A stretch of 64,000 nucleotides of DNA from Teichococcus rhizosphaerae (GTDB taxonomy: Bacteria > Pseudomonadota > Alphaproteobacteria > Acetobacterales > Acetobacteraceae), in contig NZ_PDNU01000007.1 of the NCBI RefSeq assembly GCF_002631185.1, forward strand, positions 1-64,000. Direction: 5' to 3'. Below the pieces are notes generated by a model that saw nothing but the letters and a program-made list of their open reading frames with translations, was not told the origin of the DNA and searched no databases. This document shows, piece by piece, positions 26,025 through 34,877 of this stretch. Both the position numbers and the translations under genes were made by a program. The first letter of the stretch is position 1. Every line of letters starts with the position of its first letter.

Positions 26025-26588
26025 ATGACGGACCAGCGCACGCAGAAGGAGAGGATGCTCGCCGGCGAGCTCTACGTGGCCGAGGGCCCGGAGCTCGCGG
26101 CCGACAACCGGCGCATCTCGGCCTGGATGGCGCGCTACAACGCCTCCCTCGCCGCCACGCCCGAGGAGCGGCGCGCGATGCTGGCGGAGGCGCTCGGCGC
26201 GGTGGGGGAGGGCGTGACCATCCGCCCGCCCTTCTTCTGCGACTACGGCTACAACATCAGCATCGGCGCCGGCGCCTTCATGAACTTCAACTGCGTGGTG
26301 CTCGACGTGGTGAAGGTGACCATCGGGCGCGGGACGCAGATCGGCCCGGCGGTGCAGATCCTCGCCGCCGACCACCCGCGCGACCCGGCGCTGCGGGCGC
26401 GGCTGCTGGAATTCGGCCGGCCGGTGACGATCGGCTCCAATGTCTGGATCGGCGGCGGCGCGATCATCCTGCCCGGCGTCACGATCGGCGACGATGCCGT
26501 GATCGGCGCCGGCAGCGTGGTCACGCGCGACGTGCCGGCCGGCGCCACCGCCTTCGGCAACCCCGCCCGGGTGAAGCCCCGCGCCTGA
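26025..26588 (+). CDS. maltose O-acetyltransferase family protein
   Basis: A 187-residue left-handed beta-helix acetyltransferase (Maa/NodL/LacA family), using acetyl-CoA to acetylate sugars. It has the N-terminal Mac domain (KERMLAGELYVA), hexapeptide repeats, the catalytic histidine in LAADHPRD, and the coil GSNVWIGGGAIILPGVTIGD. It ends with AFGNPARVKPR, typical of the family. ATG 26025 has GGGGGAGAAGG in front. The acceptor sugar is unknown. It stands between the phospholipase and pepA without clear functional linkage. Confidence 0.9.
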   Translation: MTDQRTQKERMLAGELYVAEGPELAADNRRISAWMARYNASLAATPEERRAMLAEALGAVGEGVTIRPPFFCDYGYNISIGAGAFMNFNCVVLDVVKVTIGRGTQIGPAVQILAADHPRDPALRARLLEFGRPVTIGSNVWIGGGAIILPGVTIGDDAVIGAGSVVTRDVPAGATAFGNPARVKPRA

Positions 26589-26700
26589 GGGCGGCACGGG
26601 CATCGGCGAGATTTGCCCCCGCCGCCCCTTGCCACGCGCGCCACGGGTGGCACGCTAGGCGGCGAGACCCCGGCTGCCATAGACCACGATGGAAACCGCC

Positions 26701-28173
26701 ATGCCCGATATCCTGTTTGTCAAAGCCGCCCTGCCCCGTGCCGGCGCGCTGGTCCTGCCACTGGCCGAGGGCTTCACCCTGTCCGGCCTGGCGCAGGAGG
26801 CGGACGCGGCCTGCGGCGGCGCGGTGGCGCGCGGGCTGGAGGCGGCGGGCTTCAAGGGCCGCAAGGGGCAGAGCTGCACGCTGTGGGCGCCGGGCGGGCA
26901 CCTGTCCCGCATCGTCGCGGTGGGGCTGGGCGGCCGGCCGGACGCGGAAAGCGCGCGGCAGGCGGGCGGCACCGCGCTGCCGCTGATCGCCAGCGAGCCG
27001 GAGGCGACCATCGCGGCCGAGGGGCTGAACGCGGAGCTGACCGCCGCCCTGGCCTTCGGCGCCCGGCTGCGCGGCTACCGCTTCGACAAGTACCGCACCC
27101 GCGAGAAGCCCGAGGACAAGCCGAAGCTGGTCCGCCTCAGCCTCGCCAGCGCCGAGCCCGCCGCCGCCAAGGCGGCCTTCCAGCCGCTTTCCGCCGTGGC
27201 CGACGGCGTGTCCCTGACCCGCGACCTGGTCAGCGAGCCGCCCAACGTCCTCTACCCCGAGGAGATGGCGGAGCGCTGCCGGGCGCTGGAGAAGCTCGGC
27301 GTCACGGTCGAGATCCTGGGGCCGAAGGAGCTGGGCCGGCTCGGCTTCGGCGCGCTGCTCGGCGTCTCGATGGGCAGCGCGCGGGAGCCGCGCATGGTGG
27401 TGATGCAGTGGAAGGGCGCCGCGGCCGAGGCGCAGCCCGTGGCCTTCATCGGCAAGGGCGTCACCTTCGACACGGGCGGCATCTCCATCAAGCCGGCCGG
27501 CGGCATGGAGGACATGAAGTACGACATGGCCGGCGCCGGCACCGTGATCGGGCTGATGGCGGCGCTGGCCGGGCGCAAGGCGAAGGTCAACGCGGTCGGG
27601 CTGGTGGGGCTGGTGGAGAACATGCCCTCCGGCACCGCGCAGCGCCCGGGCGACGTGGTGCGCTCCTATTCCGGCCAGACCATCGAGGTGATCAACACCG
27701 ACGCCGAGGGGCGGCTCGTGCTGGCCGACGTGCTCTGGTACGCGCGGGAGCGCTTCAGGCCGCGCTTCATGGTGGACCTCGCCACCCTGACCGGCGCCAT
27801 CGTCGTGGCGCTCGGGCACGAGCATGCCGGCATGTTCAGCAACGATGACGCGCTGGCGCAGCAGCTTTCCGCCGCCGGCACCGCCACGGGCGAGGCGGTG
27901 TGGCGCATGCCGCTCGGCGAGGCCTATGACAAGCTGATCAAGTCCGACATCGCCGACATGAAGAACGTGGGCGGCCGCCCCGGCGGCTCGATCAGCGCCG
28001 CGCAGTTCCTGCAGCGCTTCATCGACACGCGGGAAGGCCATGTGGCCTGGGCGCATCTCGACATCGCCGGCACCGCCTGGGCGACCAAGGACAGCGCGCT
28101 GACGCCCAAGGGCGCCACGGCCTTCGGCGTGCGGCTGCTCGACCGGCTGGTGGCGGACCATTACGAGGGCTGA
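26701..28173 (+). CDS. pepA: leucyl aminopeptidase (M17)
   Basis: A 490-residue M17 aminopeptidase with two metals in the active site. The N-terminal macro-like domain spans about 1-170. The catalytic domain shows GKGVTFDTGGISIKPAGG (metal and substrate residues K, D, K), MKYDMAGA, and the signature NTDAEGRLVLAD. In E. coli PepA also binds DNA in site-specific recombination; that role is not inferable here. Start ATG 26701 is preceded by GGAA 8 bases upstream; an ATG four codons earlier (26689) is the alternative. pepA followed by holC is a conserved order, here interrupted by a second M17 gene. Confidence 0.95.
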   Translation: MPDILFVKAALPRAGALVLPLAEGFTLSGLAQEADAACGGAVARGLEAAGFKGRKGQSCTLWAPGGHLSRIVAVGLGGRPDAESARQAGGTALPLIASEPEATIAAEGLNAELTAALAFGARLRGYRFDKYRTREKPEDKPKLVRLSLASAEPAAAKAAFQPLSAVADGVSLTRDLVSEPPNVLYPEEMAERCRALEKLGVTVEILGPKELGRLGFGALLGVSMGSAREPRMVVMQWKGAAAEAQPVAFIGKGVTFDTGGISIKPAGGMEDMKYDMAGAGTVIGLMAALAGRKAKVNAVGLVGLVENMPSGTAQRPGDVVRSYSGQTIEVINTDAEGRLVLADVLWYARERFRPRFMVDLATLTGAIVVALGHEHAGMFSNDDALAQQLSAAGTATGEAVWRMPLGEAYDKLIKSDIADMKNVGGRPGGSISAAQFLQRFIDTREGHVAWAHLDIAGTAWATKDSALTPKGATAFGVRLLDRLVADHYEG

Positions 28174-28372
28174 GCACGGCCCCGGGGAGGAGGCGCCGGC
28201 CGGAACGGGCGGCCCCGGCCAGGCGCCCGCCGCGCCGCCGCGCCTGCGGCTGCGCTCCCGGCTGGGCCGCAAGGCGGCCGGGCGCACCCGCATCCTGCCC
28301 CTGCGCGCGGGAGCGCCGGACGGGGATGCCGCCGCGCGGGACTTCCCCCTGCACCCTGGCACGGCGCGCTGG

Positions 28373-29665
28373 ATGCCGGGCCTCGTCCTGGCCGCCGGGC
28401 CCGCCCCGGGCGGCCCTGGCGGGACGGGGCGCGGCGCCGGGAAGGATGCCGGGAAGGATGACGGGGCGGATGCCGCCGCGGCCTGGGAGCGGGCCGGCGC
28501 CGCCGGCATCGCCGCCCTGCCCGAGGGCGAGACGCGCGCGGTGCTGGACGCCACGGCGCTCACGCCGGAGGAGGCCGTGGCCTTCGCCACCGGCGCCGTG
28601 CTGGGCGCCCGCCGCGCCGGGCTGCGGCTGGACCTGCTCCACCCCGCGCCGGACGCGGTGCTGCCGCTCTGGCACGCGGCCTGGGCGGTGGCGCAGGGCG
28701 TGGCGCTGGCGCGCGGGCTGGTGGCGGCGCCCGCCAACGTGCTGACCCCCAAGGCCTTCGGCCAGCGGCTGAAGGCGCTGGAGCGGCACGGCATCGCGGT
28801 GCACCTGCTGGGGCGGAAGCGGCTGCGGCAGGCGGGCTTCGGCGGCCTGCTGGCGGTGGGCCAGGGCTCGGCCAACCCGCCGCGCCTGGCGGTGCTGCGC
28901 TGGGCGGGGCGGATCGCCGCGCCGCCGGTGGTGTTCGTGGGCAAGGGCATCACCTTCGACACGGGGGGCATCTCGCTCAAGCCGGCCGCCGGCATGGAGC
29001 ACATGCGCGCCGACATGGCCGGCGCCGCCGCCTGCGCCGGCGCCATGCTGGCGCTGGCGCTGCGCGACAGCCCCGCCCCCGCCGCCGCCGTGCTGGCGCT
29101 GGCCGAGAACGCCATCGGCGCGGCCGCCTACCGGCCGGGCGATGTCGTCGCCACCCTCTCGGGCCGGACGGTGGAGGTGATCGACACCGATGCCGAGGGC
29201 CGCCTCGTGCTGGCCGACGCGCTGAACTACGCGGTGCGCGCCTTCCGCCCCGAGGCGGTGGTGGACCTCGCCACGCTGACGGGGGCCGCCATCACCGCGC
29301 TCGGCCACCACCGCGCGGCGCTGTTCGGCAACGACCCGCCGCTCGGCGCCATGCTCTGCGCCGCCGGCGAGGCGGTGGGCGAGCGGCTCTGGCCGATGCC
29401 GATCGGGGAAGCGCACCGCGACGACCTGCGGAGCGACATCGCCGACCTCCGGCAATGCGCCCCTGGCGGCGGCCAGCCGGATGCCTGCCATGCCGCGGCC
29501 TTCCTGCGGGAGTTCCTGGGCGATACACCTCCCGCCTGGGCGCATGTCGACATGGCCGGGCAGGCGCGCCGCCCGCCCGGCGAGCCGGAAGGCGCCAGCG
29601 GCTTCGGCGTGCGGCTGCTGGACCGGCTGGTGGCGCTGCGCTTCGAGGACCCGCACCGGCGCTGA
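28373..29665 (+). CDS. second M17 leucyl aminopeptidase family protein
   Basis: A 430-residue paralogue of the preceding pepA product. All metal and catalytic residues are retained (GKGITFDTGGISLKP, MRADMAGA, DTDAEGRLVLAD). The N-terminal domain is divergent and shorter, with a glycine/lysine/aspartate run near residues 12-32. The start is uncertain: ATG 28373 has no ribosome site. The frame is open and plausibly coding back to about 28180, but contains no ATG, GTG or TTG. A strong GGGGAGGAGG lies at 28187-28196. A CTG near 28246 or a longer form is possible. It arose by duplication or by recruitment of a related M17 gene. Confidence 0.85.
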   Translation: MPGLVLAAGPAPGGPGGTGRGAGKDAGKDDGADAAAAWERAGAAGIAALPEGETRAVLDATALTPEEAVAFATGAVLGARRAGLRLDLLHPAPDAVLPLWHAAWAVAQGVALARGLVAAPANVLTPKAFGQRLKALERHGIAVHLLGRKRLRQAGFGGLLAVGQGSANPPRLAVLRWAGRIAAPPVVFVGKGITFDTGGISLKPAAGMEHMRADMAGAAACAGAMLALALRDSPAPAAAVLALAENAIGAAAYRPGDVVATLSGRTVEVIDTDAEGRLVLADALNYAVRAFRPEAVVDLATLTGAAITALGHHRAALFGNDPPLGAMLCAAGEAVGERLWPMPIGEAHRDDLRSDIADLRQCAPGGGQPDACHAAAFLREFLGDTPPAWAHVDMAGQARRPPGEPEGASGFGVRLLDRLVALRFEDPHRR

Positions 29666-29691
29666 GGGCCGCCACAGGAAAAGGACAGGGC

Positions 29692-30138
29692 GTGAGCGAG
29701 ATCGGCTTCTACCACCTGACGCGGACGCCGCTGGCGGCGGCGCTGCCGAAGCTGCTGGGCCGGGTGCTGGCGCAGAACGGCCGGGCGGTGGTGCGCGTGG
29801 GCGACGCGGAGCGGCTGGAAAGCCTGGATGCCGCCCTCTGGCTCTCGGCCGACCCGGACTGGCTGCCGCATGGCAGCCCGCGCACCGGCCACGCCGCCAT
29901 GCAGCCGATCTGGCTGACCACCGAGGACGAGGCGCCGAACGCGGCGCGCTTCCTGTTCCTGGTGGATGGCGCGGAAAGCGCCCGGCTCGAGCAGTATGAC
30001 CGGGTGTTCGACCTGTTCGACGGCCAGGACGAGGCCGCCCTGGCCGCCGCCCGCCGCCGCTGGAGCGCCGCCAAGGCGGCCGGCCACAGCCTCACCTACT
30101 GGCAGCAGGGCCCGCGCGGCTGGGAGCGCAAGGCCTGA
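29692..30138 (+). CDS. holC: DNA polymerase III chi subunit
   Basis: A 148-residue HolC-like protein starting with GTG (SEIGFYHLTRTPLAAALPKL), with the conserved LPHG segment and the TTEDEAPNAARFLFLVDGAE block. Chi links the clamp loader to single-strand binding protein. GGAAAAGGA precedes the GTG. The position after M17 genes is the conserved pepA-holC arrangement. It converges with the HWE kinase; a 12-bp palindrome (30139-30150) sits just after the stop. Confidence 0.92.
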   Translation: MSEIGFYHLTRTPLAAALPKLLGRVLAQNGRAVVRVGDAERLESLDAALWLSADPDWLPHGSPRTGHAAMQPIWLTTEDEAPNAARFLFLVDGAESARLEQYDRVFDLFDGQDEAALAAARRRWSAAKAAGHSLTYWQQGPRGWERKA

Positions 30139-30159
30139 GGGCGCGCGCCCGCCTTCCTC

Positions 30160-32106
30160 TCATACCGCCCTGGCGGTTTCTCTCGCATCGGCCTGCCGGG
30201 CGGGCGGCAGCGGGATCTCCAGCGGGGCATCCGCCACAGGGGGCGGCTCCGGATGGCCCTCCACCGCGGCGACGCTGGCGGCGCCCAGGCGGATGCGGCA
30301 ATGCAGCCCGGCCGGCGACCACAGGAAGGTGGCGCCGCCGCCAAGCTGGTGCCGCGCCAGGGTGTGGATCAGCCGGAAGCCGAAGCCCTGCCGGCCGGGC
30401 TCCCCCTGCACCGGCGGGCCGCCGCTTTCGCGCCAGTCCAGCACCAGCCCGCCCTGCGCCACGGCGAGCCAGCGCACCTCCACCATGCCGCCCGGCCGCG
30501 AAAGGGCGCCATGCTTGGCCGCGTTGGTGGAAAGCTCGTGCAGGACCATCTGCACCGGCTGCACGCCGCCCGCCGCCAGCCGCACCGCCGGGCCGTGCCA
30601 GGCCAGGCGGGGCGCGCCCGCGGCATCCTCGTAGGTGGCGAACTCCCGCCGCACCACCGCCTCCAGCTCCGCCCCCGCCCAGCCCTGGCCGGCCAGCAGG
30701 TCGTGCGCCCGGGCCATGGCGCAGAGCCGGCCGTCGAGATTGGCGACGAACTGGACCGGCGGCACGTTGCGCGGCGTCAGCAGCAGCAGGGAGCGCACCA
30801 CCGCCATGATGTTCTTGGCGCGGTGGTCCACCTCGCGCGCCAGCAGGGCGGCGCGCTCCTCGGCCTCGCGCTGCACCGTGCCGTCCAGCAGCACGCCGTC
30901 CCAGATCACCGCGCCGTCGGCGCCGCGGTGGGCGCTGGCCATGCCGCGCAGCCACAGACGGCGGCCATCGGCGGTGGCGAAGTCGAACTCCAGCAGCAGC
31001 GGCGCCAGCGTCTCGGCCGAGTGGCGCAGCGCCGCCTTCACCCGCGCCCGCGTCTCCGGCGCCAGCCCCCGCCGCAGCGCGGCCTCGGGCGAGGTGCCGG
31101 CGGGCTCGCCCATCAGGCGGATCAGGCCATCGCTCATGTAGGTGCAGTTCAGCCTGCCATCGGCGGCGCGGACGAGGCGGTACAGCGCCCCCGGCAGGTT
31201 GGCGGCGATGTCGGAAAGGCGCCGCTCCGTTTCCCGCTCGGCCAGGGCGCGGCTCAGCACCTCCCGCGCCGCCTGGCCGCGCCGGGTCAGGTAGGCCAGC
31301 ACGCAGACCAGCACCAGGGCGGCGGCCAGCGCCAGCCCCATCACCAGGGTCAGCCGCGACGGGCGCGGCATCCATTCCGGCATGGCGCCCGTCGTGGTGG
31401 TGACGAGGCGCCAGCCGGTCAGCGGGCCGTTCAGGGTGACGGGGCCAGGCGCTTCCTCGGCCCGCTCCCCCGCCCCGGAGGGCGGGGCGGACAGGCGGGC
31501 GGCGATCTCCTGGCCGCCGCGGTCCAGCAGGCGGTGGTGCAGGCCGGGCATGTGCCGCTGGTCACGCAGCGCCTGCTCCACCAGGGATGCGGGCACCACG
31601 ATGGTGACGACCCCCTCCCCCTCCTCCACCGGCAGCGGCGCGTGCAGCAGCAGGTGCGCGCCGATCTCCCGCCGGGCCAGGCGCAGGTCGCTGGCCGCCG
31701 TCCGGTGCAGGCTGAGCACGCGAAGCTCGCCCGCCGGGTCGGCGGGCCAGGCCGCCCCTTCGTCGCGCGCGATGCGCCAGAGCAGCCCGCCGGGGCCGGT
31801 GACCTGCATCCCGAGCCAGCCCTGCCGGCGCAGCAGCTCCCGCGCCACCGGCGCGTCCTTGGAGGGCTTGTCCTTGGTCAGGGCGGGCAGGCGCGCGCCG
31901 CTGGTGGCCGCCATCACGGCATCCTCCAGCTCCTGCCCCAGCCGGGCCTCCAGCTGGTGCAGGGCGGTCTGGGCGGATTGGTGGACCATCACCGCCGCCA
32001 TGCGCCGCTGGTGGTCCGCCATCGTGGCGTGCAGCAGGAAAACCGCCAGGGCGCAGAGTAGGATCGCCAGTACCAGATAGGAGAGGCGGAGGCTCCGGAC
32101 GGCCAT
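30160..32106 (-). CDS. HWE-family sensor histidine kinase
   Basis: A 648-residue membrane sensor. TM1 (about 9-27) and TM2 (about 252-273) flank a periplasmic domain of about 220 residues. A PAS domain follows (about 295-410). The kinase core is of HWE type: H-box EVDHRAKNIMAVV with the phospho-acceptor near residue 427, N-box HELSTNAAKHGAL with the defining histidine, and the WRE motif (LDWRESGG). ATG 32106 is favoured over 32115 because GAGGG sits 9 bases before it. No response regulator gene is adjacent, so the partner is encoded elsewhere. Upstream on its strand is a TATAAC box in an AT-rich patch. Confidence 0.92.
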   Translation of the reverse strand: MAVRSLRLSYLVLAILLCALAVFLLHATMADHQRRMAAVMVHQSAQTALHQLEARLGQELEDAVMAATSGARLPALTKDKPSKDAPVARELLRRQGWLGMQVTGPGGLLWRIARDEGAAWPADPAGELRVLSLHRTAASDLRLARREIGAHLLLHAPLPVEEGEGVVTIVVPASLVEQALRDQRHMPGLHHRLLDRGGQEIAARLSAPPSGAGERAEEAPGPVTLNGPLTGWRLVTTTTGAMPEWMPRPSRLTLVMGLALAAALVLVCVLAYLTRRGQAAREVLSRALAERETERRLSDIAANLPGALYRLVRAADGRLNCTYMSDGLIRLMGEPAGTSPEAALRRGLAPETRARVKAALRHSAETLAPLLLEFDFATADGRRLWLRGMASAHRGADGAVIWDGVLLDGTVQREAEERAALLAREVDHRAKNIMAVVRSLLLLTPRNVPPVQFVANLDGRLCAMARAHDLLAGQGWAGAELEAVVRREFATYEDAAGAPRLAWHGPAVRLAAGGVQPVQMVLHELSTNAAKHGALSRPGGMVEVRWLAVAQGGLVLDWRESGGPPVQGEPGRQGFGFRLIHTLARHQLGGGATFLWSPAGLHCRIRLGAASVAAVEGHPEPPPVADAPLEIPLPPARQADARETARAV

Positions 32107-32196
32107 GGGGCGCATCCCTCGTCGTGAATAATCACGAAAAAGTTATATCATCCAGTGTCGCTTTTCCAGCACTCGTTTGGAAGGCGCGGGGCTTTT

Positions 32197-33000
32197 TCAA
32201 CCTTCAGGCAATTTCCCTCCTTCCCACACCGCATGAGGCGTGCGCCACAACACGGTCTCGCGCATGGCACCGGCCAGCGCGCGGGCCACCACCTCGAGCA
32301 GCCTCTCGCCCTTCTCCGCCGTCGCCGCGCGCGGGTCGCCGCGCACGCCGGTGCGCGGCGCGCGCTCCTCGAAGGACCAGAAGCGGTGGAACACGGCGCC
32401 GGCGGAAACGCCCGGCCCCGCCAGGGAATCGGCGATCCGGTCCTGCCGCACCTCCCCCGGGTGCAGCGCCAGCCAGAAGCTGGTCTCCGCCTCGCAGGCA
32501 TGCTGCACGCCGGGCTGCGTTTCCAGCACCGCCGCCACGCCGGGGGCATCGACATGGAAGATGGTGGTGGCCACCACCGGCATGGCGAACTCCGCGCAAA
32601 GCTCGCGCGTGGCGACGGCCAGCGGGTCGATGTTGCCGCCATGGCTGTTCACCAGCAGCAGCCGGCGGAAGCCCTGCGCCTTCAGCGAGCGGCAGACGCA
32701 GCGCAGCACGCCGTGGAAGGTCTGGTAGTCCAGGCTGATGGTGCCGCCGAAGGGCAGGTGGTGCTCGGACATGCCCATCCACATCGGCGGCAGCACCACC
32801 GCCGGCACGTCGCGTGCCTGCTCGGCGGCGCGGATGCAGCAGGCATGGCCGATCATGCTGTCGGTCCAGACCGGCAGGTGGGGTCCGTGCTGCTCCAGCG
32901 CCGCCACCGGCAGCACCACCAGCGCGTCGCGCCCGGCCAGGCGGCGCAGCTCGGGCGCGGTCAGCTTCTCCCAGCGGATCTCTTCCGGTCGCTCATCCAT
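32197..33000 (-). CDS. creatininase family protein
   Basis: A 267-residue amidohydrolase of the creatininase superfamily, whose members hydrolyse cyclic amides (creatinine, or formamide intermediates in deazaflavin and riboflavin chemistry). Metal-ligand motifs: EQHGPHLPVWTD, VNSHGGNIDPLA and the late CEAETSFW. Start ATG 33000 with AGGAACAGG upstream; the frame is open further back but only as a shadow of cysQ. It lies 90 bp ahead of the HWE kinase on the same strand and divergent from cysQ. Specific substrate unknown. Confidence 0.9.
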   Translation of the reverse strand: MDERPEEIRWEKLTAPELRRLAGRDALVVLPVAALEQHGPHLPVWTDSMIGHACCIRAAEQARDVPAVVLPPMWMGMSEHHLPFGGTISLDYQTFHGVLRCVCRSLKAQGFRRLLLVNSHGGNIDPLAVATRELCAEFAMPVVATTIFHVDAPGVAAVLETQPGVQHACEAETSFWLALHPGEVRQDRIADSLAGPGVSAGAVFHRFWSFEERAPRTGVRGDPRAATAEKGERLLEVVARALAGAMRETVLWRTPHAVWEGGKLPEG

Positions 33001-33147
33001 GCCCTGTTCCTTTCGCGGCGTTGGCGGGAAGGAACGGAACCATGCCCCCGTGCCTGCGAAAACCCGGGAAAGGCCGCGCCCCGGCGGGGCGGGTGTCACG
33101 GCGGGCTTTTTCCCTGCGGCGCGGCGGGTGCTACAGGGGAAGGCAGC

Positions 33148-33909
33148 ATGACCGACGCCGAACTCCTCGCCCTGGCCGCGCGGCTCGCCCGCAGCGCCGC
33201 CGCCGCCATCCTCTCCGTCCGCGACGCCGGCTTCTCGGTGGAGCGCAAGGAGGATTTCAGCCCCGTCACCGCCGCCGACCGGCTGGCCGAGGCGATCATC
33301 ACCGAGGGGCTGCGCGCCGCCGCCCCCGGCATTCCGGTGGTGGGGGAGGAGGCGGTGTCGGACGGGGCGGAGCTTTCCGCCGCGCCACGCTACTGGCTGG
33401 TGGACCCGCTGGACGGCACACGCGAATTCGCCGCCGGCCGGGCCGAGTTCACCGTCAATATCGGCCTCATCGAGGATGGCCGGCCGAAGCTCGGCGCGGT
33501 CGCCATCCCCGCGACGGGCGAGCTGTTCACCGGCATCGTGGGCCAGGGCGCCTGGAAGGAGGATGCCGGCGGCCACCGCCCCATCGCCTGCCGCCGCGTG
33601 CCGCCCGAGGGCCTCGTGGTCATGGCCAGCCGCCACTACAAGGACGACCCGAAGCTGCCCGCCTTCCTGGAGGGGAAGCGGGTGCAGCGCATCGTGCAGA
33701 TCGGCTCGGCGGTGAAGTTCTGCCGGCTGGCGGAGGGGGCGGCGGACCTCTACCCGCGCTTCGGCCGCACCATGGAATGGGACACGGCAGCGCCCGAGGC
33801 GGTGCTGGTGGCCGCGGGCGGCCGCTGCACCGGCTTCGACGGCAGCCCGCTCGGCTATGGCAAGCCGGGCTGGGAGAACCAGCCCTTCCTGTGCCAGGGC
33901 CTGGCATGA
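33148..33909 (+). CDS. cysQ: 3'(2'),5'-bisphosphate nucleotidase
   Basis: A 253-residue inositol-monophosphatase-family enzyme that removes the 3' phosphate from PAP, the by-product of sulfate assimilation and sulfotransfer. Metal-site motifs are VVGEEAV, DPLDGTREF (DPxDGT) and WDTAAPEAVL (WDxAAPEAV). ATG 33148 has AGGGGAAGG 5 bases upstream. It overlaps tsaC by ATGA. Confidence 0.93.
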   Translation: MTDAELLALAARLARSAAAAILSVRDAGFSVERKEDFSPVTAADRLAEAIITEGLRAAAPGIPVVGEEAVSDGAELSAAPRYWLVDPLDGTREFAAGRAEFTVNIGLIEDGRPKLGAVAIPATGELFTGIVGQGAWKEDAGGHRPIACRRVPPEGLVVMASRHYKDDPKLPAFLEGKRVQRIVQIGSAVKFCRLAEGAADLYPRFGRTMEWDTAAPEAVLVAAGGRCTGFDGSPLGYGKPGWENQPFLCQGLA

Positions 33910-34877
33910 CCGGAACCGAGCTTCTGCCGGAGGCCGCCATCGGCCGCGCCGCCGGGCTGCTGCGGGCCGGGGCGCTGGTCGCCTTTCCCACCGAGACGGT
34001 CTATGGCCTCGGCGCCGATGCGCGGCAGGCGCGCGCCGTGGCCCGCATCTTCGAGGCCAAGGGCCGGCCGCGCTTCAACCCGCTGATCAGCCACTTCCCC
34101 GACGCGGAGGCCGCCTTCGCCGAGGTGGTGGCCGATGCGCGCGCCCATGCCGTGGCGGAACGCTTCTGGCCCGGCCCGCTCACCCTGGTTCTGCCCCGCG
34201 CGCCGGAAAGCCGCATCGATCCCCTCGCCAGCGCGGGACAGCCGACGCTCGCGGTGCGCGTGCCGGCCCATCCGCTGGCGCGGGCGCTGCTGCGGGCTGC
34301 GGGCGTGCCGGTGGCGGCGCCTTCCGCCAACCGCTCCGGCGCCGTCTCGCCCACCACGGCGGCGCATGTGATGGACGGGCTGGGCGGGCGGATCGAGGCG
34401 GTGCTCGATGGCGGCCCCTGCGCCGTGGGGGTGGAAAGCACGGTGCTCGACCTGTCCGGCCCCAAGCCCCTGCTGCTGCGCCCAGGCGGCGTGACGGAGG
34501 CGGCGCTGGCCGCGCTGCTCGGCCCGATCGGCCGGCCTGGCGCGGCAGCCGAGGGCGCGGCCCTGCCGGCACCGGGCATGATGCGCTCGCACTACGCCCC
34601 CGGCCTGCCGGTGCGGCTGGCGGCGCGGGCGGTGGGGCCGGAGGAGGCGCTGCTGGCCTTCGGGCCGCCCTTGCCGGGCGCTGGCGCCGTCTGGCAGCTC
34701 AGCGAGTCGGGCGACATGGTGGAGGCCGCGTCCCGCCTGTTCGCCGGGCTGCGCTGGCTGGACGAGGAGGGGGCGCGGCGCGGGCTTTCCGGCATCGCCG
34801 CGATGCCGGTGCCGGAGGAGGGGCTGGGCGCGGCGATCAACGACCGGCTGGCGCGGGCGGCGGCGCCGCGGGGCTGA
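33906..34877 (+). CDS. tsaC: L-threonylcarbamoyladenylate synthase (Sua5 type)
   Basis: A 323-residue enzyme making threonylcarbamoyl-AMP, the donor for the t6A37 tRNA modification. The YrdC domain (1-205) has FPTETVYGLGADA, ARIFEAKGRPRFNPL, APSANRSGAVSPT and STVLDLSG. The C-terminal Sua5 domain (from about 230) distinguishes it from the shorter TsaC form. Coupled to cysQ. Its last 41 bp overlap the 3' end of the convergent hydrolase/TPR gene. The t6A it makes is then a substrate for MtaB, encoded at 20120. Confidence 0.94.
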   Translation: MTGTELLPEAAIGRAAGLLRAGALVAFPTETVYGLGADARQARAVARIFEAKGRPRFNPLISHFPDAEAAFAEVVADARAHAVAERFWPGPLTLVLPRAPESRIDPLASAGQPTLAVRVPAHPLARALLRAAGVPVAAPSANRSGAVSPTTAAHVMDGLGGRIEAVLDGGPCAVGVESTVLDLSGPKPLLLRPGGVTEAALAALLGPIGRPGAAAEGAALPAPGMMRSHYAPGLPVRLAARAVGPEEALLAFGPPLPGAGAVWQLSESGDMVEAASRLFAGLRWLDEEGARRGLSGIAAMPVPEEGLGAAINDRLARAAAPRG

